Shown here: positions 45,681-56,703 of the stretch, one piece after another
Layout of the letters: the number at the start of each line of letters is the position of its first letter
Position numbering within the stretch: the stretch's first letter is position 1
DNA from: Platycnemis pennipes
Lineage: Eukaryota > Arthropoda > Insecta > Odonata > Platycnemididae
Length of the DNA stretch: 64,000 nucleotides
Direction of reading: 5' to 3'
Assembly (NCBI GenBank): GCA_933228895.1
Contig: OW121857.1
Coordinates: 76,751,672 to 76,815,671 of the forward strand
Made by a program: the position numbers and the translations under genes
Notes under the pieces: model-generated
Told to the model about the DNA's origin: nothing
The model's input: the letters and a program-made list of their open reading frames with translations, nothing else
Databases searched by the model: none

Positions 45681-46347
45681 GAAAGTCAATAACACAGCAG
45701 TCATGCAAAGAATCAGTTCGGTCTTGCAGAAGAGGCGCAAGGACAATCCGAGCAGAACATCACTAAGTCATCTCCGATCTCAGTCACTCCACGAAGAGCA
45801 TGGACGAGAAAATACTATTTCTGATTAACTCTGTCTTCAGAATCGGTGGCTTTCTTCAGAGTTATATATATAAACATTTTAACAATAATCGCCTCAAGTT
45901 GAAGTTGGAATTCAAGACCCAAACATTAACTTCTATACGGTTTTATTTTTGGCCATCATCTGACCAAATAAACGTTCAATAATGCATCCATGTTTCTTGT
46001 CTACAATACCATAAAGTAATGAATATAAATAAATCAAATGAAATTACCTATGCTGGATACGCAAAATCATAAGATTTCAATAACAGAACACTGTCTTTTT
46101 CGGCTGGGATATCAGTCCCATTGAGAAAGTCTAAGTAAAAAGAAGCAAAAAGCTTCATAATACGCGTTTTAGTGCTGATATTCCATTCGCCCTATCGACA
46201 TGAATATACCTATATGACGTTACACCAAAATCTGCCTATGCTTGGTGAGAGTAATTTTGGAATAACACTCGGTATGTTGATAGATATTTTAGGCATCGTC
46301 TGGGAATGCTATTCGATATAATTAAAAATAACCACGGTGATATGAAG
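45681..46347. other. unassigned sequence
   Basis: No supported feature. Confidence 0.45.
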
Positions 46348-46640
46348 TAAGGGGTCGAGTACGTGTGGTGGTTAGAGTAGTGGCCTCCAATCCAGGGTTC
46401 GCATCATCAGTGGCAGGGATTAACAGAGACAGACAAACTGAAAACGTTAAACCTATGTGCTTTGACAAGATTTATCGAGTTCAGTACATCGTCCATCGGA
46501 TGGGACGTTAATCTGTGGTCCCCTATGCATCTTTCATCGAGAGGAATCTGATTCCGAGACCATATTTCCCCTTCCTTCTTGCCCTTCTGTTCCCATCCTT
46601 GAACCTTTCCTACAGCTCTGAAGCGCCTTTGAGTGTGGAC
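46348..46640 (+). mobile_element. SINE family 1, diverged
   Basis: GTGTGGTGGTTAGAGTAGTG (box A), CAGTGGCAGGGATT, GAGTTCAGTACATCGTCC, GGATGGGACGTTAATCTGTG and TTCCCCTTCCTTCTTGCCC follow the family order. Box B is damaged. Confidence 0.7.
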
Positions 46641-46794
46641 ACAGACTTTAGAACCAAATTATGAATGTAAAATGAAAATTATGAGAAAAAGAGTACTATC
46701 TGATATCCCTCTGTTTTCTGAATTCTTCAAGCCAATTTCTCTACCAATGCCGACAGTGGTTCTCCGAAAATGTCAGGTATCTACCATAAAATCT

Positions 46795-46905
46795 ACTGCT
46801 TGAGCTAAATTGGACGTCAAACCGGATTCAAATCACTCTCAGATTCCAATCCGGATAGTAGTCTACAGCTTTATACACTGAGCTACTACGTAGCCAATTA
46901 GTGAA
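46795..46905 (-). mobile_element. tRNA-like SINE fragment
   Basis: The minus strand has TAGTAGCTCAGTGTATAAAG (box A) and GATTTGAATCCGGTTTGAC (box B) with an extended spacing, so a SINE or tRNA pseudogene. Confidence 0.4.
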
Positions 46906-47614
46906 TAAAATCCCATAACCATTCTTGTTTATATTAAAACATAATTCCGATGAAACTCTACCGCCAGCATATATGTCTACAACGCAGCAGTATCGAAAAA
47001 CTTCACCAAATTCAATCCTCGTTGTTCAAGAGAATACTTGTGAAATTACGTATCTGAATCAACTTTCTCTGTGGCATACACACTACCCTGAGAAAGCAGG
47101 TTCAGTAGAGGTTTTAAATGAAGAACCAATCGCCAAAAATGAAAGCAAACACGTTAATATTAACGTCAATTTGCGAAAATATTGGTGTATTAAAGGCTTA
47201 TCCTCTCGTTTTCATCTTGATCTTTAAATTACTTCAACTTTCTTTATTAAGACCATATATTTTCAGCGGTAATTCCTGAATTTTCATCATTTTCCTTCTC
47301 TTGGAACTTAAATTACGCCTCCTCTTATCCGAAAAATTCTTCTTCGTATAATAATGCCAGCTAATTGATTCATTATTCAGAAGAAAATTTCAAGCTTTAG
47401 CTTGCCGTAAGATATTAAAAACCCGAGATTCCCCTTTCCTTTTCATGATTAAACGTAAAGCAGTTATTGGAGAGAAAGTCGTAATTTTTAATCCTTTTGT
47501 AAAAATATTTGAAAATACCTATTAAATGGATATTTTCTCATTAAAGCTGCAGTATTTCAAAGATTAAAAGGTATAAATCACTCTTTTATAAATCACGAAA
47601 AAGTTTTGTTTACG
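46906..47614. other. unassigned, with an undecided open frame
   Basis: A 100-codon plus-strand frame (46925-47227) has varied residue content but no recognisable motif, no convincing acceptor and no neighbours. Not called. Confidence 0.35.
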
Positions 47615-47885
47615 CCATGTATCATAATTAAATGAAAGACAATAAAACAAGAAGCTTTTGCTACTTAAATAATTATGTTTACGAGAGAAATTTCTTACAT
47701 ATCAAGGCGTTAACAGGGTAATGATATTTCGTAGAGCTCAGAAACAACCCATGTATCACAATTAAGTTAAAGAGATAATGAAATGATAAGCTTTTACTAC
47801 CTAAATAACTAAAATATTTAGGGGAGAGATTTTTTATACAACAAGGCGTTTACAAGAGAAATGAACTATCATACAGCTCATAAAC
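47615..47885. repeat. diverged tandem duplication, 134-bp period
   Basis: 47615-47748 and 47749-47885 share CCATGTATCA(T/C)AATTAA, AGCTTTT(G/A)CTAC and AAGGCGTT(A/T)ACA in register, with many substitutions between. An old duplication of AT-rich sequence. Confidence 0.65.
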
Positions 47886-49664
47886 GAGAGTAAAATGTTC
47901 CAGATAAAGATTTAACTGTCGTATGCTTCCAAAGGCACGACCCAGTTTACTCTCTATATTCTTTGTGGCGAGATGAAAAACTTTATTCTATGACCGTGAG
48001 CAGCCAATCGGTAATAGGTGTAAACGGAGTTAAAATAGTCAACAAGTGATAAGACACTAGGTCGAAAGGATTGGCAATTCATTTAGAATTTTGGAACACG
48101 AGCCGCGTGGTATTATCAATGAAAGAACTCGCTTCACGATGCTCATTAATCTATAGGCAATGTGCCAACATGATGCATGAATTTTCCTTTGTAGTTCATT
48201 TATAAATATGCCATTAATAAGCAGAAGTGGGCCTCAAATGATTATCTGCACAAGAATTTCACAGTCGTTGATTGCGGCAGTAGGTATATGAGCTCTTTCC
48301 GTAGCAACGCGTGATGATTTACTTCAGAAGATAATATGTTTACCTTATGTTTATACGAGTGACAATTTACACCCAAAGTAAATGGGCGAAACCGTGCGGT
48401 AAAATTAAAGGATAAAAGTAAAGATAGCATTGCACTATTTATACCTAGCGAAATCTGGACCAATCTGATAGTTTATGTACAAAAATATCTGCAGCCTAGA
48501 TCTATAAATGATGTTTTAAGTCGAAACCTGGGGCATAATTATGCATTTATCCTACTAATCTGCATAGCAATCCTTAAGTTACTATTTTTTGTTCTAATAT
48601 CGATCGATTTCAATGAATGCGTACTAACTACTGTGGCATGAATGACAATAAATGATATTATTACCACACCAACATTCTTCGTAATACACGGTAATCTTTT
48701 ATGACTATTGCACCTAAAATAATTAGTGATGAAATTTTGCTGATACAATGGAGTCGAACGTAAACACAAAATTAGAGAAACGGAAAATGGAACTTTTGCA
48801 GCTAAATATAGATTCGTAAGAAACTTGCACTGGAGAGAGGCGATTTCAGTCAATGGGAGAGAATTGACAGGGTCATGTTAGAAAGTTGTCACATGAAAAG
48901 TTAGTGGTGATTTTGAAGGGAGCATGACATTTTATAAGTGAAACATAACACAGTTTGATGAGGAAAATTGATGGTGCAAGAGATGACGGTTCGGATATTA
49001 ACTGAGAAGTATGAATTGTAGTAAGTTAGAGAAAAGAAGAGATACCAGACATGGGTGGGCATGAGAGAAAACTACTGGACGAAATTGCTCGGATACAGAT
49101 TCTCAGGGCAGACCAAGTAATTTAAGGTAATGGTATACTGAAGCTTGCTATGTTCCGAAAAATGCAGAGGGATGAGAGTTTAATGAAGGAGAAATATGTA
49201 CGTTCCATGATTTCAGGCTCAACTATGTGGAAGTTGACTTTCACATGTGAAAATGAAACTGTTTTCTTCCACTGATTTATTGTCCTGGTACAAATTGTTT
49301 CGACACTGATGTCATTATTAGGTACAAATTTCCAAAAAATGTCCAAGAGGTATCCCAATCGCCATCCCTTTCCTCTCCCCTTTTATTTCCTCTTCTCAGC
49401 ACCTCCTACTTCCATCCCCCTTCTCTTACCTTCCTCTAAGTCCATTAAGGATGCATATACCTGCCGAAACCGGTCATTTGTGATATAAAATTCTGTGGAA
49501 GTGACTAAGACTACTCATTAACAGACATCATGTATATACCTATTGGAATTTTTCTGAAATGTTGTACCCGATGATGACACCGATCTGTCGAAAATGCCGT
49601 ACCAATACAATAAATCAGTAAAAGAAAATCAAGGTAGTACTTTTTCATTTGTGAAAAGGATGAG
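47886..49664. other. unassigned sequence
   Basis: No exon supported. At about 49285-49620 there are scattered GATGA/CGAAA words (CTGCCGAAACCGGTC, CCGATGATGACACCGATCTG) like GATGA-type MITEs, but arms cannot be paired. Confidence 0.35.
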
Positions 49665-50024
49665 CTACTTGGAAGTACGGAGATCGGGTTGGTGTGGTGG
49701 CTAGAGTACTGGCCTCCCATCCCGAGGGCCCGGGTTCGATTCCCGGAAGTGGTGGATTTTTCAGTGGAAAACCGGTCCCTTGAGTGCCTAGTGGAGGGTA
49801 TTTCAAGTTCAGTATTCCATCCGTCGGATGGGACGTTAAGCCGTGGTCCCCTTGGCGCCTTTCGTTAAGAGTAGGCTGATGCCGACGCCGGGTTTCTCTC
49901 CACCCTTCCTCCGTTCCCTGAAAACTCCGACCATTACCCAATTATCCACCTATCCTATATGGCGCAAATGATCTCAGCTGTCGGTCGCCTCCCCTAAATA
50001 ACCAACCAACTACTTGGAAGTACG
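49665..50024 (+). mobile_element. full-length SINE family 1 with 15-bp TSD
   Basis: The body 49680-50009 lies between perfect CTACTTGGAAGTACG duplications (49665-49679, 50010-50024). Intact box A TGGCTAGAGTACTGG and box B GGTTCGATTCC. Ends AAATAACCAACCAA. With the copy at 3501-3834 it is the youngest of the family here. Confidence 0.93.
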
Positions 50025-50770
50025 CACGCTGAATTGATTATGGATAAGACACTGGAAAGATCACAAAAAAGTTGCAATAAGAGGATGACAGTAGACCATG
50101 AAATCTACCATGACCGGGAGAACACCACTAATTCAATGCATTATAGCTCCAATTCTACTCTGCAACTACTTCTGTATCTGGTCCACATTATGCGACATTC
50201 TTTTTTTCTTCTCCCTCTTTATTCTCTTAATATTTTTCTAATTCTATTCCTTCAACGCATCGCACACTGCAACATGCTGAAAGTAGAGTATTCCAGCATA
50301 TTAGATGGCGTTGGCCAACTAAAACAAATATGACCACATAAAACCGTGGAGCGATCTTTCACGAAAAGGTGTAAGTGAATACGTCACATGAAGTAAAACT
50401 GGATCTTATTTAAAATGAAGATATTCGGAAACTATTTTACCGGAAATTTGCAGCTAAAGCCTTCCGGGTCAACCATAAGTGTATTACGCAACGCTAATTT
50501 TCCTCTTATTTCACCACTCTTTGCCCCCCCCTCTGCCCCCCCCCCCCCCCCCCCAACCTATACAACATTTCGTAACCTTCTTTCAAGATCACCCATACAC
50601 TTTACGTAACACCGTCAATAAACCATCTCTTCTTTATTAATGATTAAAAAGACAATCTTCTCTTTGAATACCTTATTTTTTCTCAGTAATAATATTTAAT
50701 AACTATTTATTTGGTTCATCATCATAATTACTTGAACGAGGAATGAATTTATAATGTATCTTTCTCCGTA
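50025..50770. other. unassigned, with C19 run
   Basis: Contains a C8 and a C19 run (50536-50554). No exon or repeat boundary supported. Confidence 0.45.
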
Positions 50771-50980
50771 AAGGCCGTTTTACGTGGCCTTTGAAATTGC
50801 GCACGTTGATGTCTCTGATATTTGATCTGTTGTCCACTAAAGTCCGTGGCGTAATAAATAACGAGAACGCTTGCTAACGTATATCAGTGACAATTTACCG
50901 TCAAGTAGCGGTAGTACCGTCGATATACCGTACAACGTCAAGATCTGTCAAGCAGCAGTAGAATGAATAAATATACTACT

Positions 50981-51228
50981 AATCATCATCGGTCAACAAT
51001 CCTAGGGATGGTTTGACAAAGCCCTACACTCGATTCTTCTATTGGCCACCCTGTTCATATTGACGTAGCTCCTCTTTTACATCCTTCACAACTTGCTCCA
51101 TATACCTCATACGAGGCCTGCTTTTTCCATTCTTCCCGTTCAGTTTTCCCTCGACGATTGTCTTCATCAGGCCATCGTGTCTAAAGATGTGGCCTATTAA
51201 GTTGTTCCGTCTTCTTTTGTTTTCTGTT
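50981..51228 (-). mobile_element. GAT-tailed LINE 3' end inside the TIR element
   Basis: The minus strand reads the family C-terminus and tip: complement of AATCATCATCGGTCAACAAT at the 3' end, then the RPRMRYMEQVVKDVK-type region and the LRHDGL-type region near 51170-51200. The copy is only about 250 bp. Confidence 0.8.
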
Positions 51229-51524
51229 TTCTGCGTTTTTTCTGTTTTCTGCAGACTAACACTTTAAAATACGTTTCCAAATTATATTCTAAACAAATGC
51301 GTGGACCCTCTAGTCCCGTACATATTGCACAGCGAAAGCATGACTGCGGTCCAACTTGATAAGATTCTCTCCCTTAGGAGGAGAGTGTAAGCTTCAACAT
51401 GATTAATCATTTAAGCTCATGAGGATTGCACTTAATACACCATCGAAAGATTTAAATGCAGACAAATGCATCCATTTCAGTTCCCAGCAACATAATTAAT
51501 CCCTAGAACTCCGGTGGTAGTTCT

Positions 51525-51563
51525 AAAGCTCTGTATTTAGATACCCGCTAAATACAGAGCTTT
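51525..51563. repeat. hairpin, 16-bp perfect arms
   Basis: AAAGCTCTGTATTTAG and CTAAATACAGAGCTTT around a 7-nt loop, within the TIR element and absent from the corresponding place in copy 1. Confidence 0.75.
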
Positions 51564-51879
51564 AGGTAGTTCTCCTACCCAGAGTCCTCTAGATGGCATT
51601 CTCAACACTACTCACTTCGTAGTTTATTACTGGCAATCCAGAGCTCTGCTTCTACCGCTACCTCTGCGCCATCTAGTGAGAAATATCGTGAAATTTTTGC
51701 GACTGCATGTATCAGATTAGAACGTGCACTAATTTACCCGCAGGCGTTCACTTAGTGGTGTAGGTTTTCCTCGCTCCTTGCAGTGGTGCAGGCTGTCGCT
51801 TTACACGGCGGAATATATTTCTAGCGCTAGCGTCCTTGCAGCAGCCTGCGTAGTTTCAGTAACATTGTAAAACGGCCTT

Positions 51880-52932
51880 AACAAATGATCCATCTCCCTT
51901 TCCCCTTAGGCGCTGCGTAATTTATGGACGACCCCTTACTGCCAATAGTATTTTTTAGTAATACTGACAGTACCATTGCTCATATTAGGCGCGGGGAGAT
52001 TTTCAGGGTGCATCTTTGGGAAAAAAAACAAGTCGCATAGGTACGCTGCAATTTTTTTCGTCCGTTAAGAATGGAAATTCATAGTTAATTCAGCAATAAT
52101 TTCGTTGGAACTTGGCCGACGGTATTCTCCATTCACCCTCTTCAACTGAATGACGTACATTCATCTGACCGACCGAATGTCGAGTTTGAGGCACGTCCCG
52201 CCACTTCAATCAAAGCAGCAATCAAGTTTACTGCAATGGGAACAAGCTCAAGCGCTCCAAAACGAGACCAATTTCGAGGCGGGTTTAACAGACCGAAATA
52301 AAAATTCCGAAAGCCCCACACGGAAAACTATGTCAAAAGAATGGTAATGGAAGTACGTATGCTGGCGCACACCTCATAATGCAAACGCTAAAATTACTGA
52401 CAGTAGGCACTGATGAGGATTAAAACAATATGTAGGATTCTCTATAAACTGTGACAAAAACCTCAAAATGATGATATTGGCGGCGTAGGCAGGAGCGTAA
52501 TATGTCAACATTACTCTAACTTCGAATTTATCTTTAGGGAGTCATATTCGAATTATTTGTAGAACAACTTGGACGAGACAAGGATTTATTAAACGAACTA
52601 TGGGAAAGTATTTGAGAGCTAAAAAAATAGAAATGTTTCGCACTGATAATAACTCACCCTCAGTGTACACCGTGTACACCAAACATTTTGGACCCTACGA
52701 ATTAAGATTCAACTCGGAAGCTGAGTATAATGCTAAGGGAAGCAGCTATTTCCTACGCAAATTCACGTGAACTTTCAGAAATTGTGGCTTGGCTATTGGG
52801 ATGGTTTGTTTGGAAAACCCTCTAGGCCATGCGAGTTACTCACAGCATTTAAGTGGCATGTAAAGTTAAAATCACACGAGATAGAGGCTGACATTTCAGG
52901 CATCTTTTTTTCACCACTATACATAATAACCA
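51880..52932. other. unassigned sequence
   Basis: No supported exon or element. Confidence 0.45.
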
Positions 52933-53286
52933 GTGAAGATAAAAATTCGATCGAGTGACAAACGAAGAAGTGTTAAGAAGAGTGGGAGAAAAGAGAAGTC
53001 TGCTGAAAACTCTACAAAGAACACGGGACTACTGGATCGGCCATATATTAAGACACGATGGCCTGTTGAAGACAATCGTGGAAGGAAAAGTGAGCGGGAG
53101 GAATGGAATAGGCAGACCTCGTATGAGATATATGGAACAAGTTGTGAAGAATGTGAAAGGGAAGAATTATATCAATATGAAGAGGTTAGGTGATAAGAGA
53201 ATCGAGTGACGGGCTGCGTCAAACCAATCTTTGTTGGTTTGACGCAGCCATGCAGATGGCATGAATTATTGACCGATGATGATACA
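52933..53286 (+). mobile_element. GAT-tailed LINE 3' end
   Basis: An 84-codon frame (52955-53209) reads TNEEVLRRVGEKRSLLKT, WIGHILRHDGLLKTIVEGK, GRNGIGRPRMRYMEQVV and KNVKGKNYINMKRLG. 5'-truncated with a GATGATGAT-type tip. Near the tip a perfect 15-bp hairpin (53212-53226 and 53235-53249, GGCTGCGTCAAACCA) shows the end was copied in reverse. Confidence 0.85.
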
Positions 53287-53294
53287 TAACCAGG

Positions 53295-53572
53295 ACTGAA
53301 GACAGCGGCGTCCGAAGTGGGGGGAAGGAGGGGCCGAAGGCCCCCCGCCCCCAGAATTTTCCCCCGGCCCTTGAGGAACGAGTAGCCTTCATCAATAAAA
53401 ATTAAATTTCACTGTTTCCAGCTTGCATTTTCCCTTCTGACACACATTCTCACACCTTCATATGCTCTTTTAGCGAAACTCTAGTCTCTACCCCCTCCTA
53501 TACGCAAAACATTCGGGCCCTTCTCAAAGTTGGCCCCCCAGCGAAATTAGTTCCGACGCCTCTGACTGAAGA
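53295..53572. mobile_element. hAT-type MITE with perfect 8-bp TSD
   Basis: The element 53303-53564 (262 bp) has ends CAGCGGCGTCCGAA and TTCCGACGCCTCTG (12/14 inverted match) and identical ACTGAAGA duplications at 53295-53302 and 53565-53572. Non-coding. Inserted about 10 bp beyond the LINE tip at 53286. Confidence 0.92.
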
Positions 53573-53734
53573 GACAGTAATTGCGGACCGAGTTGTGCAG
53601 GAATCCACTTTCCACGCGCACAAAACACGACCGTAACGTAAAATCAAAGCCTATAGATTTTTAATAGTAATTACACCTCATAATCAAGTCTTTTGTTCTT
53701 CCTTTTTCCCTCAAAACGTCACTTTCCGGCTGGT

Positions 53735-53792
53735 GACTATCACCCACTGCCACACAACCTTGAGTACACCCGTGGGGTAATATGAAGTTGTA
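53735..53792 (+). mobile_element. diverged 3' tail of CR1/Jockey-type LINE
   Basis: GACTATCACCCACTGCCAC, ACACAACCTTGAGTACACC and GGGGTAATATGAAGTTGTAG keep the family order. Confidence 0.5.
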
Positions 53793-53799
53793 GATCCCT

Positions 53800-54340
53800 A
53801 CTAACGTGAGGTCCTTTTCTCCTGCACAGCGTCACCATCACTCCCTCCCGCCGATGGCGACTCCAATCATGCCTATCCTCCGTTCACTTACACCCACCTC
53901 CCCCTGCATCCTCCCTCTCCACTCTCTCCTCCACACTTTCTCATGCAGGCCTTATCCTTGCGCGGTTCCTCGGGGAATAGCGTCCTTTCTCCCCCCTCGG
54001 CGGTCCCTCCAACGCTTAATCTCCATAATTTCGTCTCATTTGTCCATCTTGCTATTCCGGTCCCATCTCTCCCTCCTTTCCCTTACGTCTCTCCTTTCGC
54101 CGTCCCTTAATCAGGAATGCTCCCTGAATCCCTTCCCGCCATCCGACTTTCACCCTGTTTACGACTTTCTCCATTTCTTCCCTTTCCTGCCATCATCGAT
54201 CGCTCCTTTCCCCTCCCTCTCTCTCTCCCTTCTCATACACACTTTGGTCGTTTCGAGCCATTCACCACCTTCGTCACATCCCTAAGAATTTTCGACCCTC
54301 GTTTTTTTAAACCCTCGTCCTCCCTCTCTCCTCGCGGCAT
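53800..54340. other. pyrimidine-rich block
   Basis: C/T-rich plus strand with a fortuitous 159-codon Ser/Pro/Leu frame (53806-54285) and a second overlapping frame. Not called. Confidence 0.6.
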
Positions 54341-54894
54341 CCTCCGCAAAATGAGAAGGAGTTGGATGACTAAACTGTGAAACGCCCAGCGCTGTTGGAT
54401 ACCCCATTATCAGAAATGAAATATATATTAGACTCATTGATTCCACCTATATAATGAAATTTAATATTTCTGATGTTTTACACCACAAATTAATGCTAAA
54501 TACTGATCTGGCGATTATTATTGACGATAAAAGAGGTCTCCGTCATATTATATTCGGAAAAACAGCGACGGAAGATGAATCACGATTTTCCACATACGCT
54601 TTACTTACACATTTTCACAGGTGTTCTCTGATAGTCCTTAGCATATGAAAAACCTTATTTCACTCTAAACGCATTAATGCAAGATGCCATTTCAAGAAAC
54701 TAAAATAAGTATGCATTCATACCATTCTACTTTAGGTATATACTACATTAAAACCTGCACAGTTGTAAAGGATCACTGTGTAGGAAAAGCGAAAAAAGAT
54801 GACGGCAAACAGGATCACTGGTATCATATTTCGCAAGACGTATCATTGAAACTAAGGAAAGCGAAGCGACGTAAAGCAGCGACCTCCCATTATG
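54341..54894. other. unassigned sequence
   Basis: No supported feature. The plus-strand frame 54684-55103 is largely antisense to the LINE that follows. Confidence 0.45.
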
Positions 54895-55154
54895 TCATTA
54901 TCATCGGTCAACAATCCTACGATTGGTTTGACGCAGCCGTTCAACTTGATTCTTCTATTGGCCAACCTCTTAATATTAACGTAATTCCTCTCTTTAACAT
55001 TCTTCACGACCAATTCCATGTAACACTTACGAGGCCTTCCTTTGCCGCTCTTCTCGTTCACTTTTATCTCGAAGATTGTCTTCATCAGGCCATCGTGTTC
55101 TAAGATATGGCCGATAAAGTTGTCCCTTCTTCTTTTTAGAGTTTTTAGCAAACT
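54895..55154 (-). mobile_element. GAT-tailed LINE 3' end
   Basis: A minus-strand frame (54852-55151) reads LKTLKRRRDNFIGHILEHD, GLMKTIFEIKVNEKSGKG, RPRKCYMELVVKNVKERN and YVNIKRLANRRIK. 5'-truncated. The tip at about 54895-54915 is the complement of TTGTTGACCGATGATAATGA. Confidence 0.85.
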
Positions 55155-55898
55155 TAGACCTACATTGTAAGCTGTATAAAGGCGTTTTAGAATTTATATA
55201 TGTAAGAAATGGACCACTTCTTTGGTTTCTTTATGCACGGCTGAAAATGAGGGTTTTGAAAATAACTATATTTTCGCAAACATTAATGCCTCGTGAAATA
55301 TAATCAGTACCTCTATTCCCTTTTTCAGATATATTTAAATTTACACGCCAAAGATGATCTCCCCCTATCTTCCTCCTTCGGGTCCAAAATTCATCTTATT
55401 GACCCTTTATCCTCCCTCTGGTTCAACATCCCAAAAGCCTCTACTCGTTATTCAACGTTAATATAGAGAGAAAAATCTTCCTATCTTTGCACTGATAAGG
55501 TCCTCGTCAAAGCTTTCCGTCACCTTCTGCTAGAGATTGAGAGAACTGGGCCTAATCATTAGTCACGCCTCAGTTTTTAGTCAGTTCAGTTGATTAAATA
55601 TTTCGTTTTACACATCTAAAATTCGTTAGGGAATGCGTAACACCCTGTCAATTAATTGGGAAATTACTCGATAAGCATTGATTGAAAATTGAACCGAAAT
55701 ACTTGACCTTAGGGCCAGATATTTGAATTTTTTTAAACTCCATATTCGAAGAGTTTATCCGTTTGCCTTGAATATTATTAATGAATAACAAAGTGGGATC
55801 TATAGATTATATTTAACCATAGCCATTGGAGTGCCCAAAACTTCAAGACTACCACTACTGGGTTATATTTCTTAAATTATCAATAAATAAATATTCAC
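55155..55898. other. unassigned, possibly intronic
   Basis: AT-rich. No exon found immediately downstream (in minus-strand sense) of the candidate exon at 55899-56068. Confidence 0.4.
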
Positions 55899-56068
55899 CT
55901 CAATGTCTTCCACGGTAGCTTCATTTAGTTCATGGCAATCGCCAGCAACTCCAAGAGAGAATGCAATACGACATTCCTCCTTTTGAGGGGTTGATTTATC
56001 TGGACGAAAGAACAACAGCGATTCAAGCCTCTTATGTCTTCTTACTTCATTCTTGTCATACAGCTCTC
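55899..56068 (-). CDS. candidate internal exon, unknown protein
   Basis: A 170-nt minus-strand segment between acceptor GATGCTTTTCAG and donor GAG/GTGAATATT. Only one frame is open: two nucleotides complete a Gly codon started in 56704-56755, then 56 codons including ELYDKNEVRRHKRLESLLF, FRPDKSTPQKEECRIAFSL and GVAGDCHELNEATVEDIE, ending in phase 0. Residue use is balanced and unlike nearby chance frames. It has no starting Met, as expected for an internal exon. I do not recognise the family. Confidence 0.6.
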
Positions 56069-56703
56069 CTGAAAAGCATCAAAACCTCCCACATACAGGC
56101 TCACATCAGTGGCCCAGAATGATTAGTGCCATTAAAACCGCCTTCTGAAAAAAAATCCTTAAAAAATAGGATATTAATGGAATTAATTTAATAGTTAATA
56201 TCTCATTAACCCAAAATAAGATTCCGATATTCAATTAAAGAACCTATAGACTCTTTCAGCCTACACTCTCAACTAAGCGAATCCGTATTGTATGTTCGAG
56301 TATAGGGAATCGCTACGACACGAAAACGCATGACCTAGAAGGGGGAAAAATAGCTCATTGTGTCCCTACCACCTCTGAGGACAGATTACCGACGGGAGGC
56401 AATCAATGTAAGGAAAAGAGCAAAGGAGGGCGTAATAATAATGTAGGAACCTATAAAAAGAAAGAATCTGAAAGAGAACGGGAAGTGGAGGGCAAAATTC
56501 CAAGAGCACACCCAAAAGATAGTTTCAGCAACAGAACATGCAAGGAGCAACCAATAGCTTTTACAATGTACTGTTTGCAAAACTTTTTAAAAAAGTAAAC
56601 AAACATGATACCTATATTATTTTTATAATATAGATATCAAAGTACTTCCTCCTCAAGAAACTTTAAAAATCAATTTTGGGTAAGCCCTTGGGACGAACCC
56701 TAC
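56069..56703. other. probable intron
   Basis: Lies between two phase-matched candidate exons on the minus strand, with a donor (GTAGGG) at its upstream end and an acceptor (TTTTCAG) at its downstream end. A 64-codon minus-strand frame inside (56386-56580) is hydrophobic and AT-driven, and is not called. Confidence 0.5.

Larger units (their letters stand above)
50771..51879. mobile_element. non-autonomous TIR element (GGCCGTTTTAC family), copy 2, carrying a LINE
   Basis: Ends are AAGGCCGTTTTAC (50771) and GTAAAACGGCCTT (to 51879). The first and last few hundred bases match the copy at 18475-19207 in inverted orientation; the middle also aligns around AACACTTTAAAATACGTTT. The extra length comes largely from a LINE 3' end at about 50981-51228 and other insertions or divergence. 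No transposase. Confidence 0.8.

Noticed and set aside
45300..45708. 120-codon frames on both strands over the same DNA
   Set aside because: Mutually exclusive and compositionally driven by the purine block.
46925..47227. 100-codon plus-strand frame
   Set aside because: Varied residues but no motif, no acceptor and no partner exon; compatible with chance in AT-rich DNA.
53806..54285. 159-codon plus-strand open frame
   Set aside because: Low-complexity Ser/Pro/Leu frame in a C/T-rich block.
54684..55103. 139-codon plus-strand open frame
   Set aside because: Its second half is antisense to a LINE ORF2 C-terminus that reads correctly on the minus strand.
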